Shown: positions 6,737 to 14,783 of the stretch, one piece after another | Numbering within the stretch: the stretch's first letter is position 1 | Layout of the letters: each line of letters begins with the position of its first letter | Assembly (NCBI GenBank): GCA_026393755.1 | Contig: JAPKZO010000005.1 | Coordinates: 1 to 64,000, forward strand | Direction of reading: 5' to 3' | Origin: Acidobacteriota bacterium | Lineage (GTDB): Bacteria; Acidobacteriota; Vicinamibacteria; Vicinamibacterales; JAKQTR01 | DNA: 64,000 nt | Made by a program: the position numbers and the translations under genes | Notes under the pieces: model-generated | Database searches by the model: none | The model's input: only the letters and a program-made list of their open reading frames with translations | Told to the model about the DNA's origin: nothing

Positions 6737-9320
6737 CCTCCCCGGCAGGTCGGGCGCTCGATTGCACCGTCCGTGTTGGAATGACGACGCCCAGGTCGTC
6801 TCGATAGGTCAGTCCGGAATCATCGCCGCTTCTCAACACCACGAGCCTTCCTTCAACCAACCTGCACGGTAACGCCTCACTGGCGACGTACTGACCCAGC
6901 CAGGTTGGGATCGAACCTAAGTGCTTTGCGACAAACCAGCGCGGGACCCTAACGAGATTGCGGTGGATGGATCGAGCTGCCGCCACGGAGAATTCGTGCG
7001 GTCGGAGTTGGCATTGGTCGCCGTTCAACAATTCGAACTGAGCACCGGTCTTCGCGTCCCAGCTGCGAACGTGGGTCATCGGCAGTACAGGGACGGTGGG
7101 ATAAGAATTCCAGCGTGTTTGGATACCCTCGTCATCTTCCATTTCCACCTGCCAGGGACTGCTATTGGCGAACGCGGCAGTGCAGAGTTCCTTCTTGCGC
7201 TTTCTCAGTTCTTCGCTCAGCGCGCCCCAGGCGGGCGGTTCCCCAGTATGGTCAGCGTAGGTCGCCTCCAAGAGCGGACGAATGTCGGCCGGCAGGACGA
7301 GCGTCGTGCGCCCGTGCCACAACGCAAACGTGCGCAACAAGACATAAGGCGAGTACACCTTTGCTGACCGTCCGAAGGCAGCCTTGATCTCTCGGGCGGT
7401 GGCGGTGTTGAATCCGTCCATGTCGAGTGCCGTTGCGGCAATCCATACTTCGGGCACACAACCGGCTGGGCGTGGGCGTGGATGACGCCAGAGACGCCCG
7501 ATACGCTGCAGAAGCATGTCGGTAGGCGCGAGGTCGCTGACCAGTAGATCGGCGTCGATGTCTACGCTCTGTTCGGCAACCTGAGTCGAAACCAGAACGC
7601 AACCGTTGCTCGGCCGCTTGGAGTGGTTCTCGTCTTTGCCAAGGCGTTCCAGCCAGTCGTTCTCGAGTTGCGCCCGACGGAACTGCGGAAAGCGCGCATG
7701 CAACAGGGCGATCTCCGGACCGCCGACCTGATTCTGACCACAGAGATTCCGATAGGTCTCCTGAGCGTCCTGGACCGTATTGCGGATCCAGAGAACACAT
7801 TCACCTCGATCGGCCCGCTCCAGAACGGCATCGACAAGTGCGAACGCGGGATTGAAGCGGATTCGAATGATCTTCGGCTCATCGGGCGTTACCGGCTGTT
7901 GCAGGAATCCATCAGGGCCGTTGACGGACAGGAGCGGGTAGTCCGCCGCAAGAGCGAGATCGGCGTCTTCCTTCAGACCCAGTAGGTCCTGACGACGGGC
8001 GGCGGTGAGGGTGGCGGAGAGGATGATGACGGTGGCACCCAAGTCGCGCAGTCGCGCAACCAGCAATTCCAAGAGTGTGCCTGTGTAGAGATCGTAGGAA
8101 TGCACTTCGTCGAGAATCACGACTTTGCCCGCCAGAGCGAACTGGCGAACGAAGAAGTGCTTGGCCGCAACCACGCCCAGCAGCGCCTGGTCTATGGTGC
8201 CCACGCCGAAGGGGGCCAACAGCGCGCGCCGCGACGACGCGAACCAATCACGTCCGGCGTGATCACTGGTCTCGTCGTTGCTGGAGACGGCCAAAGGCTC
8301 GTCCGTCTTCTCCATGAGCCAAGAACCGCCGTGAATCAGGCGCGTGCCGGCACCTGGGGATAACCTGTCGATGAACTCCGCAACGCGTATGTGGATGCGA
8401 TTGCTCGTGACTTGGGTTGGCAAGGCGAAGTAAATGCCGGTCGCCTGGCCGCTCGTCAACAAGTTGTAAGCGGCGATGAGGGCGGCTTCGGTCTTGCCGC
8501 TGCCCATCGGCGCCTCGACAACATAGACGCCGGGACTGTGAACCGACTCAGCAAGTCGTGCCTGCAGAGCGTTCGGCTCCGGGAATGGGAAGAGGTCACC
8601 GAAGGCCCTGCCGGGCGCACAGGAGACGGGCCGGAACCCAATTTGGGAGAGTTGCGCCTCGGCGCGTTGGCGGATGCCCAGCGTGTCCAACGCTTCGGAT
8701 GGGGGAAAGGTGCGCTCGTCAGACGCCAGCCAGTCGGCGACGGTGATCAGGCCGGCGTTGAACCAGAGCATGGCGCTGTCATGCGACGGCGGGGGTTGGT
8801 CCGGGAGTTGCCCGAACTCCTGGACCAGTTCGCCAACAAGGCGACGCCGCTCCGCAGTCCAAGCCTCGCCACCATCAGCGAGAGTTGAAAGGTGGTCATC
8901 CTTGAGACGGCCATGGTGTGCGCCGACGATGGCGGCCCAGAAGCGAAGGTTGTCGGCCGACAGAATGTCCTGCAGCACCTTCTGGCTGACCTTCGCGTGG
9001 TCTGCCTCTTGACCGAGCCAGGTCGTACCAGTCAGACCATGGCGCTGCAACCACGCACTGCACTTAGCTTGAAAGCCCGGCGAGACCTTACCGACATCAT
9101 GAGTCGCGGCGAGGACGACTCCCGACCGAATACAAAGGGTTTCTGCCAGCCAAGTCGGCCACTGTCGCGCCAGTTGTTCGGCTACGATGCCGGCCGTGCG
9201 GCAGTGCTGTGCGACCGAAATGCCAGGTTGGCCGCTCGCCGTGGTCTTGGCCCAGCAGTCCTCATGCCTGACAGCCGCGGGCGGCATCGGCGGCCGGACC
9301 GATCTGGGGAGCGGAGACAT
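6714..9320 (-). CDS. cas3: CRISPR-associated helicase-nuclease Cas3 (HD + SF2 helicase)
   Basis: An 868-residue Cas3, the nuclease-helicase that degrades target DNA after Cascade binding. The N-terminal HD domain has H39, HD at 74-75 in ATHDVGK, and a further HH pair at 135-136. The helicase core has Walker A PMGSGKT (271-277), DEVH at 404-407, an SAT motif (ILSATLT) and motif VI QRIGRLWRH. A C-terminal accessory domain follows. All catalytic motifs look intact. ATG at 9320 has a GGGAG Shine-Dalgarno. It is the first gene of the operon, about 140 nt downstream of the promoter at 9467-9495. Confidence 0.97.
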   Translation of the reverse strand: MSPLPRSVRPPMPPAAVRHEDCWAKTTASGQPGISVAQHCRTAGIVAEQLARQWPTWLAETLCIRSGVVLAATHDVGKVSPGFQAKCSAWLQRHGLTGTTWLGQEADHAKVSQKVLQDILSADNLRFWAAIVGAHHGRLKDDHLSTLADGGEAWTAERRRLVGELVQEFGQLPDQPPPSHDSAMLWFNAGLITVADWLASDERTFPPSEALDTLGIRQRAEAQLSQIGFRPVSCAPGRAFGDLFPFPEPNALQARLAESVHSPGVYVVEAPMGSGKTEAALIAAYNLLTSGQATGIYFALPTQVTSNRIHIRVAEFIDRLSPGAGTRLIHGGSWLMEKTDEPLAVSSNDETSDHAGRDWFASSRRALLAPFGVGTIDQALLGVVAAKHFFVRQFALAGKVVILDEVHSYDLYTGTLLELLVARLRDLGATVIILSATLTAARRQDLLGLKEDADLALAADYPLLSVNGPDGFLQQPVTPDEPKIIRIRFNPAFALVDAVLERADRGECVLWIRNTVQDAQETYRNLCGQNQVGGPEIALLHARFPQFRRAQLENDWLERLGKDENHSKRPSNGCVLVSTQVAEQSVDIDADLLVSDLAPTDMLLQRIGRLWRHPRPRPAGCVPEVWIAATALDMDGFNTATAREIKAAFGRSAKVYSPYVLLRTFALWHGRTTLVLPADIRPLLEATYADHTGEPPAWGALSEELRKRKKELCTAAFANSSPWQVEMEDDEGIQTRWNSYPTVPVLPMTHVRSWDAKTGAQFELLNGDQCQLRPHEFSVAAARSIHRNLVRVPRWFVAKHLGSIPTWLGQYVASEALPCRLVEGRLVVLRSGDDSGLTYRDDLGVVIPTRTVQSSARPAGEDDSESYD

Positions 9321-9466
9321 GCTTCTCCCGTCTTACTGCACTTCCTTCAGCAGGGAGGGACGCTCGGTTTGTCGCCGGCGCATCGAGCGAAGCGGCTCTG
9401 CGCATGCACGGGCGTCAGACTGGGGGAATCGAGCAAGCCCAAGAGTCTTTCGGTAACCTGCGGCCC

Positions 9467-9495
9467 ATAGTGAACCTCGTCCCACTTCGAGTCAA
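9467..9495 (-). promoter_or_regulatory. Promoter of the cas operon
   Basis: On the minus strand a -35 box TTGACT (9490-9495) and a -10 box CACTAT (9467-9472) are separated by exactly 17 nt. Transcription would start near 9460, giving a leader of about 140 nt before cas3. Nothing else in the 312-bp space between cas3 and hicB looks like a better promoter for this operon. The rest of the leader (9321-9460) holds no hairpin or small gene that I can support. Confidence 0.65.
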
Positions 9496-9497
9496 GA

Positions 9498-9521
9498 CAA
9501 CAGACAGAACAACAGACAGAA
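9498..9521 (-). repeat. Two tandem 12-bp direct repeats, probable regulator site
   Basis: The 12-mer CAACAGACAGAA occurs twice back to back (9498-9509 and 9510-9521, plus-strand reading). The pair begins 2 bp upstream of the -35 box of the cas promoter. Contiguous direct repeats in that position are the usual form of an activator site, with about one helical turn per repeat. The repeats are seen directly; the regulatory role is inferred and the regulator is unknown. Confidence 0.6.
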
Positions 9522-9617
9522 CCCTGACCGAACGCGGTTTCGCGCCTAAGACCATGCTCCACGAACGCGATAGAAGCCGGGCCTCGCCAGACGGTGCGGG
9601 CGACGCCAGCTGGATGG

Positions 9618-9623
9618 TATACT
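9618..9623 (+). promoter_or_regulatory. -10 box of hicBA, close to the start codon
   Basis: TATACT lies 9 nt before the hicB ATG at 9633, so transcription would begin at or 1-3 nt before the start codon. No Shine-Dalgarno sequence precedes the ATG (the 9 nt are GCGACCATT). No good -35 box is visible. Confidence 0.45.
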
Positions 9624-9632
9624 GCGACCATT

Positions 9633-9848
9633 ATGGCCCATCAGTTCACGGCGATTTTCGAGCGGGAGGGGGACTGGTACCTGGCGTACTGTCCGGAAAT
9701 TCCCGGCGCGAATGGCCAGGGCAGCACCAAAGACGAGGCTCGAGAGAGCCTCGCTGGGGCGATCTCCCTGATTCTCCAGGATCGTCTCGAGGACGGCCTG
9801 CGCGGAGTCCCTCCCGACGCCGAGCGTGACACGGTGACCGTTGCGTGA
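9633..9848 (+). CDS. hicB: HicB-like antitoxin
   Basis: A 71-residue HicB-type antitoxin made only of the degraded RNase H-like fold. FTAIFEREGDWYLAYCPEIPG and GSTKDEARESLAGAISLIL (given in two parts) match the family pattern, in which the domain binds and blocks HicA. It has no C-terminal DNA-binding domain. The ATG at 9633 gives the normal N-terminus MAHQFTAIFE; an in-frame ATG at 9594 lies upstream of the TATACT box and is less likely. It overlaps hicA by 4 nt (GTGA). It is transcribed away from the cas operon. Confidence 0.9.
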   Translation: MAHQFTAIFEREGDWYLAYCPEIPGANGQGSTKDEARESLAGAISLILQDRLEDGLRGVPPDAERDTVTVA

Positions 9849-10033
9849 AACGCACCGCCGTGCTTCAGCACCTGCGTAAGCATGGGTGTGTGCTGAAGCG
9901 CGAAGGCGCATCCCACTCTTTGTGGCACAATCCCACAACTGGCGCCGTTGAAGCGGTGCCTCGCCACACGGAGATTCCACATACGCTCTTACGTAAGATC
10001 TGCCGTGGGCTCGGGGTTCCCGTCATCGGGTGA
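9845..10033 (+). CDS. hicA: HicA-like mRNA interferase toxin
   Basis: A 62-residue HicA toxin with a dsRBD-like fold that cleaves mRNA when free of HicB. The catalytic histidine is H24 in GASHSLW, and the C-terminal part VPRHTEIPHTLLRKICRGLG is the family signature. The start is GTG at 9845, overlapping the hicB stop in GTGA. The catalytic residue is present, so the toxin is probably functional. Confidence 0.92.
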   Translation: MKRTAVLQHLRKHGCVLKREGASHSLWHNPTTGAVEAVPRHTEIPHTLLRKICRGLGVPVIG

Positions 10034-10231
10034 TCGACGCCGCCTGCTGAGCACGTGACGGACGCGGCGTGAACCGGTACAACAAGCGCCAGACGGTTCG
10101 CTCGTCGGTCGACGGCCGGTCAGAGCCCGCTCGACTTGCCAGCGCGTCACGGTAGAGAATCCGGTCGGCTGTCGACCCGCCCGTGCACGCCCCACCGACA
10201 AGCAAGAGAGGTACGCCGGGCCGGCGCGCGA

Positions 10232-11488
10232 CTACCTGATGAGCAGGATCGATCCAAGCGCGGCCAGCGCCATGGCGCCGAGTCCGATGCCCACCACGCG
10301 GCGGAACGGCGGACGCGCAATGGTGAGCGCGAAACCCAACTTGAGGAGCGTGTTCGAGAGGGCCCCGACAGCCACAGCGAGCGCCGATGTCGAGGCGACC
10401 CCGGAGGTCGACGCGGTCCTCGCCATCGAGAGCAGCAGCGCGTCAACGTCGACCAGGCCGAGCGTCGCGCCAGACACAATCACGCCCAAATCGCCCCACG
10501 CCGCGCGAACCGCGTGCACGACAAACATGACGACCTGGAAGAGGACCGCCATCTGCAGCGCGGACGAGAACTGCAATGGGTTTTGCTGTGTCTGAATTTC
10601 GCGGCGTTCTTCTTGCGGCCGCCGCCAGCCGATCGCCACACCCGCGACACCAACCAGAAACGGCGCGGCGATATACGGCAGCAGCGTGAACATCAATGTG
10701 CTCGACAACACAGCCGTGACCGCTACGATCTTGACGAACATGACGGTACACGCGCCGATCGCGCCGTAGCCAAGCGGCGCACCGACCTTCCGGTCCTCTG
10801 TCCGGCTCGCCCGCGAAAATGTCAGGGTCACGCTGGTCGACGACACGATGCCACCAAGCAGGCCCGCAATCAGGTACCCCTGCCGCGCGCCCACGAACAT
10901 GCGCGCCATGTAGCCGATAAAGCTGAGGCCCGAGAAGAACAGCACCAGCAGCCACAGCTCGCGCGGCCGGAATCCGCCGAGCGGACCGTACGGGCCTTGG
11001 GGCAGCATCGGCAGGATCACGACGGCCATCACGGTGAACCGGATAGCGGCGCGCATCGCCATCTCGTCCATGCGATCCACGAAGTCGTGCACACGCGACT
11101 TTTCGGCGAGAATCAGCACAGTGACCGCGATGATCGCGCCGGCCAGGCGAGCGTGCCCGGCGCCGGCAAACACGCCCGCCATCAAGGTCACCAGTGCGGC
11201 CACCTCGGTAGTGCCGTCGATGTCGTGCTCGCGCGATCCGGCCGCGTACGCAAGCAGCGCCACCATCGCTCCGCTCGCCAGCAGCACGATCCCGACCCAC
11301 GGGAGACCCGCCGCGTACAGCCAGCCCGCGCCGCCGCCCAGCCCGCCGAGCAGCGTGAAGGTCCGCACCCCGGCGAAGTGATTCTCCTGACCCTTGATAC
11401 GGCCCGAACGCTCGCGCTCGACGCCGACGGCCGCACCGCCAAGTGTCGCCAGCAGCAATCCAAGGTCGCGAAGGGTGGTCTCATCCAT
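10232..11488 (-). CDS. MgtC/SapB family membrane protein with DUF4010
   Basis: A 418-residue integral membrane protein with about a dozen hydrophobic segments. The N-terminal domain begins MDETTLRDLGLLLATLGGAA and contains GVERERSGR, the MgtC/SapB signature. The C-terminal two thirds match the DUF4010 layout, including GYLIAGLLGGIVSSTSVT and GALSNTLLKLGFA. The biochemical role of such proteins is not settled; some are linked to Mg2+ limitation. The start at 11488 overlaps yvcK by 8 nt, so the two genes are co-transcribed. The 198 bp between this gene and hicA contain nothing I can support. Confidence 0.85.
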   Translation of the reverse strand: MDETTLRDLGLLLATLGGAAVGVERERSGRIKGQENHFAGVRTFTLLGGLGGGAGWLYAAGLPWVGIVLLASGAMVALLAYAAGSREHDIDGTTEVAALVTLMAGVFAGAGHARLAGAIIAVTVLILAEKSRVHDFVDRMDEMAMRAAIRFTVMAVVILPMLPQGPYGPLGGFRPRELWLLVLFFSGLSFIGYMARMFVGARQGYLIAGLLGGIVSSTSVTLTFSRASRTEDRKVGAPLGYGAIGACTVMFVKIVAVTAVLSSTLMFTLLPYIAAPFLVGVAGVAIGWRRPQEERREIQTQQNPLQFSSALQMAVLFQVVMFVVHAVRAAWGDLGVIVSGATLGLVDVDALLLSMARTASTSGVASTSALAVAVGALSNTLLKLGFALTIARPPFRRVVGIGLGAMALAALGSILLIR

Positions 11489-12488
11489 GGGTAGTCGCGG
11501 CCTCGTCTTCGGCCCCGCCGCCGACGGTCCACAGCGCGTTGGCCAGCACGGCCCACAACGCGTGAGCCAGCCGCGGCCGATCGTGGCGGGCGATGTCACG
11601 TCGCCAGAACGCCCCACTGATGAGCCGGCAGTGGTCTGGCAATGATCCGAGATCAAGAGGCCGCTTGTGTTCTGCATCGTAGCGCGCAAGGACGTCGGCC
11701 GACGGCCGCCCGTCGTTGAACACGACCGCATCGACGCGCCGCCTGATGAACCCCTCGATCCGGCTCACTTCGTCGGCCGCCGTAAATCCGTCCATGCCGC
11801 GCCCTTCGGTCAGCAGGTTGGCCACGAGCACAATCGGGCCGGGCACCTGTGCCAGCGCTTCGGCCATGCCCCGCACCGCGAGCACCGGCAGGAGACTCGT
11901 ATAAAAACTGCCCGGACCGATCACGACCGCGTCCAGGTCCTGCACGGCCGCGGCCACCTGTCCGTGTATGCTGACCTCGGGCTCGAGCCAGATGTCCTCG
12001 ATGACGTGGCCCTCGGTTTGACGCGCGTCAATCTGATTCTCGCCCTTCGTCACGTGGCCATCCGCATACCGCGCGCAGAGCGACGCCTTGTCGATGCTGA
12101 CCGGCCACACGCGGCCCCGGCAGCCAAGCAGCGATCGCAGGCCTTCGACGGCGGCCATGAAATCTCCGCTGTAGCGCTCCATCATCGACAGCAGCAGGTT
12201 GCCGCCGGTGTGCCCGGCCAGCCGCGAGTCCTCGAGCGTCGGCAGCCGCGACAGCAGTACCCGCCGCGCTTCGCGTTCGTTACGGGCGAGCGTCAGGGCA
12301 CACTTCAGGATGTCGCCCGGAGGCAACACTCCCAGTTCATCCCGCAATTGCCCCGAACTTCCGCCGCTGTCGAACATCGTGACGATGGCATGGAGGTCGA
12401 TCCAGGGATTCCGTTTGAGACCGCCCAGCACGCTCGGCAGCCCCGTTCCCCCGCCGAAGCAGCCGACCTTGATCATCCGAAGACGCAT
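11481..12488 (-). CDS. yvcK: YvcK/CofD-like protein (gluconeogenesis factor)
   Basis: A 335-residue member of the YvcK (UPF0052/CofD-like) family. The nucleotide-binding N-terminus GCFGGGTGLPSVLGGLK is followed by TMFDSGGSSGQLRDELGVLP and GDILKCALTLA, and later by VVIGPGSFYTSLLPVL, all family hallmarks. In other bacteria YvcK is needed for growth on gluconeogenic carbon sources and for cell shape, and it binds UDP-sugars. ATG at 12488 lies 6 nt after a TAGAAT box; M5 (12476) is an alternative start. It is the promoter-proximal gene of a pair with the MgtC/DUF4010 gene. Confidence 0.92.
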   Translation of the reverse strand: MRLRMIKVGCFGGGTGLPSVLGGLKRNPWIDLHAIVTMFDSGGSSGQLRDELGVLPPGDILKCALTLARNEREARRVLLSRLPTLEDSRLAGHTGGNLLLSMMERYSGDFMAAVEGLRSLLGCRGRVWPVSIDKASLCARYADGHVTKGENQIDARQTEGHVIEDIWLEPEVSIHGQVAAAVQDLDAVVIGPGSFYTSLLPVLAVRGMAEALAQVPGPIVLVANLLTEGRGMDGFTAADEVSRIEGFIRRRVDAVVFNDGRPSADVLARYDAEHKRPLDLGSLPDHCRLISGAFWRRDIARHDRPRLAHALWAVLANALWTVGGGAEDEAATTHG

Positions 12489-12494
12489 GCGGGG

Positions 12495-12500
12495 ATTCTA
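12495..12500 (-). promoter_or_regulatory. -10 box of yvcK, leaderless layout
   Basis: On the minus strand TAGAAT ends 6 nt before the yvcK ATG (spacer CCCCGC). No Shine-Dalgarno fits between them, so the transcript would start at or next to the start codon. No clear -35 box is visible. Confidence 0.45.
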
Positions 12501-12586
12501 CCAGTCCTTCCGGCATCTGGAACCCCGGCGCGGTCTTTTCTCGTATACCTGAAAAGAGGCCGCGTGTGGGGCGGCGGCCAGACCGG

Positions 12587-12592
12587 TAGAAT
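12587..12592 (+). promoter_or_regulatory. -10 box of the gene at 12600, leaderless layout
   Basis: TAGAAT ends 7 nt before the ATG at 12600 (spacer AGAGCGC) with no Shine-Dalgarno. The 111-bp space holds this box and the divergent yvcK box, which have the same sequence. Confidence 0.45.
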
Positions 12593-12599
12593 AGAGCGC

Positions 12600-13334
12600 A
12601 TGGCAGACCCAGAAACCATTCCCGAACCGGTCGCCCGGCTGCTCCACGAACTCGGCTCCATCTTCGGCAAGCGGCTCCAATGCGTGTCGATGTACGGCGG
12701 CAACGGCGAGGCCGACCGACTGACGGGCGCAGCGGCCGGACAGGCCGACGATCACATCCACACACTGGTCGTGGTCGAGTCGATTGACGCGAAAGACCTG
12801 CGCGCGTGCGCTCACCTCGCCAGGTCGTGGCACCGCCGTGGACTGGCCACGCCTCTCCTGATGCCCGGGTCCGAACTCACGCGGTCCCTCGATGCGTTTC
12901 CGCTGGAACTCGGCGAGATCCTCGCCCATCACACGGTCGTCGCCGGCACTGATGTGCTGGCTGGCCTGAGCGTCGCGCCGGCCGACATCCGCCAGGCCTG
13001 CGAGGTTCAGGCGCGCAGCCACCTGCTGCACCTGCGGGAGGGCTACATCCAGGCTGGGGCAGAGCCTCGGGCGCTTGCGGCCATCATCCAGGCATCGGCG
13101 CGCCCGTTCCGGCTGCTGCTGGTGAGCATGGCCCGTCTCGAGGGCGTCGACATCCCGGACGCCGCGGGGTTCGCCGGCCACCTCGAGGCCACCGTGGGCC
13201 TCACGCCAGGTGTGGTGCGGCAGGTCCTCGCGGCTGGCGGAACCAAGGGCATCAGCGCGACCGACGCGCAGGATCTCTATCCGGCCTACCTTCAGGCGGT
13301 CGAACGTCTGGTGCACTACGTTGATGCGTGGTAG
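12600..13334 (+). CDS. Nucleotidyltransferase-like protein, function unknown
   Basis: A 244-residue soluble protein that I cannot assign firmly. The N-terminal third resembles a minimal nucleotidyltransferase: an SMYGGNGEADR loop at about residues 30-40 is followed by ADDHIHTLVVVESID, where active enzymes usually have SDxDLLVV. The metal-binding DxD is replaced by D-H-I-H, so activity is doubtful. The C-terminal part is predicted helical. It lies 7 nt upstream of the TPM gene and probably shares its transcript. Confidence 0.6.
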   Translation: MADPETIPEPVARLLHELGSIFGKRLQCVSMYGGNGEADRLTGAAAGQADDHIHTLVVVESIDAKDLRACAHLARSWHRRGLATPLLMPGSELTRSLDAFPLELGEILAHHTVVAGTDVLAGLSVAPADIRQACEVQARSHLLHLREGYIQAGAEPRALAAIIQASARPFRLLLVSMARLEGVDIPDAAGFAGHLEATVGLTPGVVRQVLAAGGTKGISATDAQDLYPAYLQAVERLVHYVDAW

Positions 13335-13341
13335 GCGTACG

Positions 13342-14169
13342 ATGTCCGGCTCCACGACACAACGATGCCCCTGGTTCGCGCCGGGACTGGTGACGCTCGC
13401 GATGACGCTGGGCGTCTGCGCGGGCGCGGTTCGCGACAGCGCCGCCCAACCGCCGCCCCCGCCGCTCACGGCTCCGGTCAACGACTTCGCCAACGTGATC
13501 GACGGGCAGAGCAAAGTCGCGATGGATCGCGCCATTCGCGATCTGCTCGCGGCGACGGGCGACACGCTGATTGTCGCCACGGTCCAGACGGTGGCGCCCT
13601 TCGCTGATGCGAAGGAACTCGCCGTCAAGATGTTCGAGAACCGCGGAGCCGGCATCGGCAAGAAGGACAAGGACAACGGCCTGCTGGTGCTGCTCGCGGT
13701 CAAGGAGCGGCAGGTCTGGGTCGAGGTGGGCTACGGCCTCGAGGAGATCATCACTGACGGGTACGCGGGCGACGTGAGCCGGCAGATCATGACCCCCAGC
13801 TTCAAGCGCGGCGAGTATGGCCAGGGCCTGCGCGCGGGTGTCGAGTATTTCGCCCTCCACATCGCGGATGCGCGAGGGGTCTCCCTGGACGGCGTGAGCC
13901 GGCCCGTAGCCGTGCAGCAGAGGCCGTCGACGCGCTCGACTGGGCTTCCGTCGATCGGCGTCATCATCCTTGTGCTGCTCTTCGCGGGCGCGAGGATACT
14001 GGGGTCGTTCATTTTTCCGTCCTCGCTGCGGCGATCGAATCGCTGGGGCGGCGGCGGTTGGAGCGGGTGGGGCGGCGGCGGTTTCGGTGGCGGGGGATTC
14101 GGCGGCGGCGGCTTCGGGGGGTTTGGCGGCGGAGGCAGCGGCGGGGGCGGCGGCGGGGCGAGCTGGTAG
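13342..14169 (+). CDS. TPM-domain protein with Gly-rich C-terminus (YgcG-like)
   Basis: A 275-residue exported protein. A signal peptide (to about residue 35) is followed by a TPM domain whose motifs PVNDFANVID, FENRGAGIGKKDKDNGLLVL and GYGLEEIITDGYAGDV are clear. A single membrane segment near residues 200-220 (GVIILVLLFAGARIL) and a Gly/Trp-rich tail follow, so the domain should face the periplasm with the tail beyond the membrane. The TPM domain is a possible phosphatase or chaperone module. TPM proteins are commonly encoded beside LemA, as here. Confidence 0.88.
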   Translation: MSGSTTQRCPWFAPGLVTLAMTLGVCAGAVRDSAAQPPPPPLTAPVNDFANVIDGQSKVAMDRAIRDLLAATGDTLIVATVQTVAPFADAKELAVKMFENRGAGIGKKDKDNGLLVLLAVKERQVWVEVGYGLEEIITDGYAGDVSRQIMTPSFKRGEYGQGLRAGVEYFALHIADARGVSLDGVSRPVAVQQRPSTRSTGLPSIGVIILVLLFAGARILGSFIFPSSLRRSNRWGGGGWSGWGGGGFGGGGFGGGGFGGFGGGGSGGGGGGASW

Positions 14170-14191
14170 CCGGCAGGGGATCCGGCCGGGG

Positions 14192-14197
14192 TAAAAT
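14192..14197 (+). promoter_or_regulatory. Possible -10 box for lemA-glgX
   Basis: TAAAAT lies between the TPM stop (14169) and lemA. A start near 14204 would leave a short leader before either possible lemA ATG (14217 or 14226). No strong -35 box is visible. Confidence 0.3.
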
Positions 14198-14225
14198 CAA
14201 CGCATTCCACACCTGGATGGACACT

Positions 14226-14783
14226 ATGAGACGACTAATCATCAACACCTGCCTCGTCCTGACGGCGATGGCGCTCTCGGGATGCTCGTACAACACGTTC
14301 ATCACCCAGGAAGAGGCCATCAAGAGCCAATGGTCACAGGTCGAGAATCAGCTGCAGCGGCGCAGCGACCTGATCCCGAACCTCGTCAATTCCGTCAAGG
14401 GTTACGCGGGCCACGAGAAGGAAGTGTTCGAGGCCGTCGCCGCCTCGCGGGCCAAGCTGGCGGGCGCCACCACGCCTGAGGCGAAGATCGCCGCCGCCAA
14501 CGAGCAGTCGTCCGCGCTGGCGCGGTTGCTGATGGTGGTGGAGAACTACCCGCAGTTGAAGGCCAACGAATCGTTCAACAGGCTGATGGACGAGTTGTCC
14601 GGCACCGAGAATCGCATCGCGGTCGAGCGGATGCGGTACAACGAGAAGGTGCAGGCCTATAACACCAAGCGCCGTTCGTTCCCCTCGAACGTCACGGCGG
14701 CGATGTTCCGCTTCAAGGAATATCCGTACTTCCAGACACCCCCAGAGGCGAAGAAGGTCCCGACGGTCGATTTCGGAAAATGA
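14226..14783 (+). CDS. lemA: LemA family lipoprotein
   Basis: A 185-residue LemA protein. The N-terminus [20 protein letters not shown] ends in an LSGC lipobox, so it should be a lipoprotein. The LemA core follows: [20 protein letters not shown], then [20 protein letters not shown], and [19 protein letters not shown] near the end. The fold is a long helical bundle; the molecular role is not established. ATG at 14217 would add three residues. It overlaps glgX by 4 nt (ATGA). Confidence 0.92.
   Translation: MRRLIINTCLVLTAMALSGCSYNTFITQEEAIKSQWSQVENQLQRRSDLIPNLVNSVKGYAGHEKEVFEAVAASRAKLAGATTPEAKIAAANEQSSALARLLMVVENYPQLKANESFNRLMDELSGTENRIAVERMRYNEKVQAYNTKRRSFPSNVTAAMFRFKEYPYFQTPPEAKKVPTVDFGK

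Noticed and set aside
10023-10205. A 60-codon minus-strand frame containing DRILYRDALASRA and WRLLYRFTPRP
   Set aside because: Some protein-like character, but no ribosome site, no family match and overlap with the hicA end. It may be decayed, but I cannot support it.
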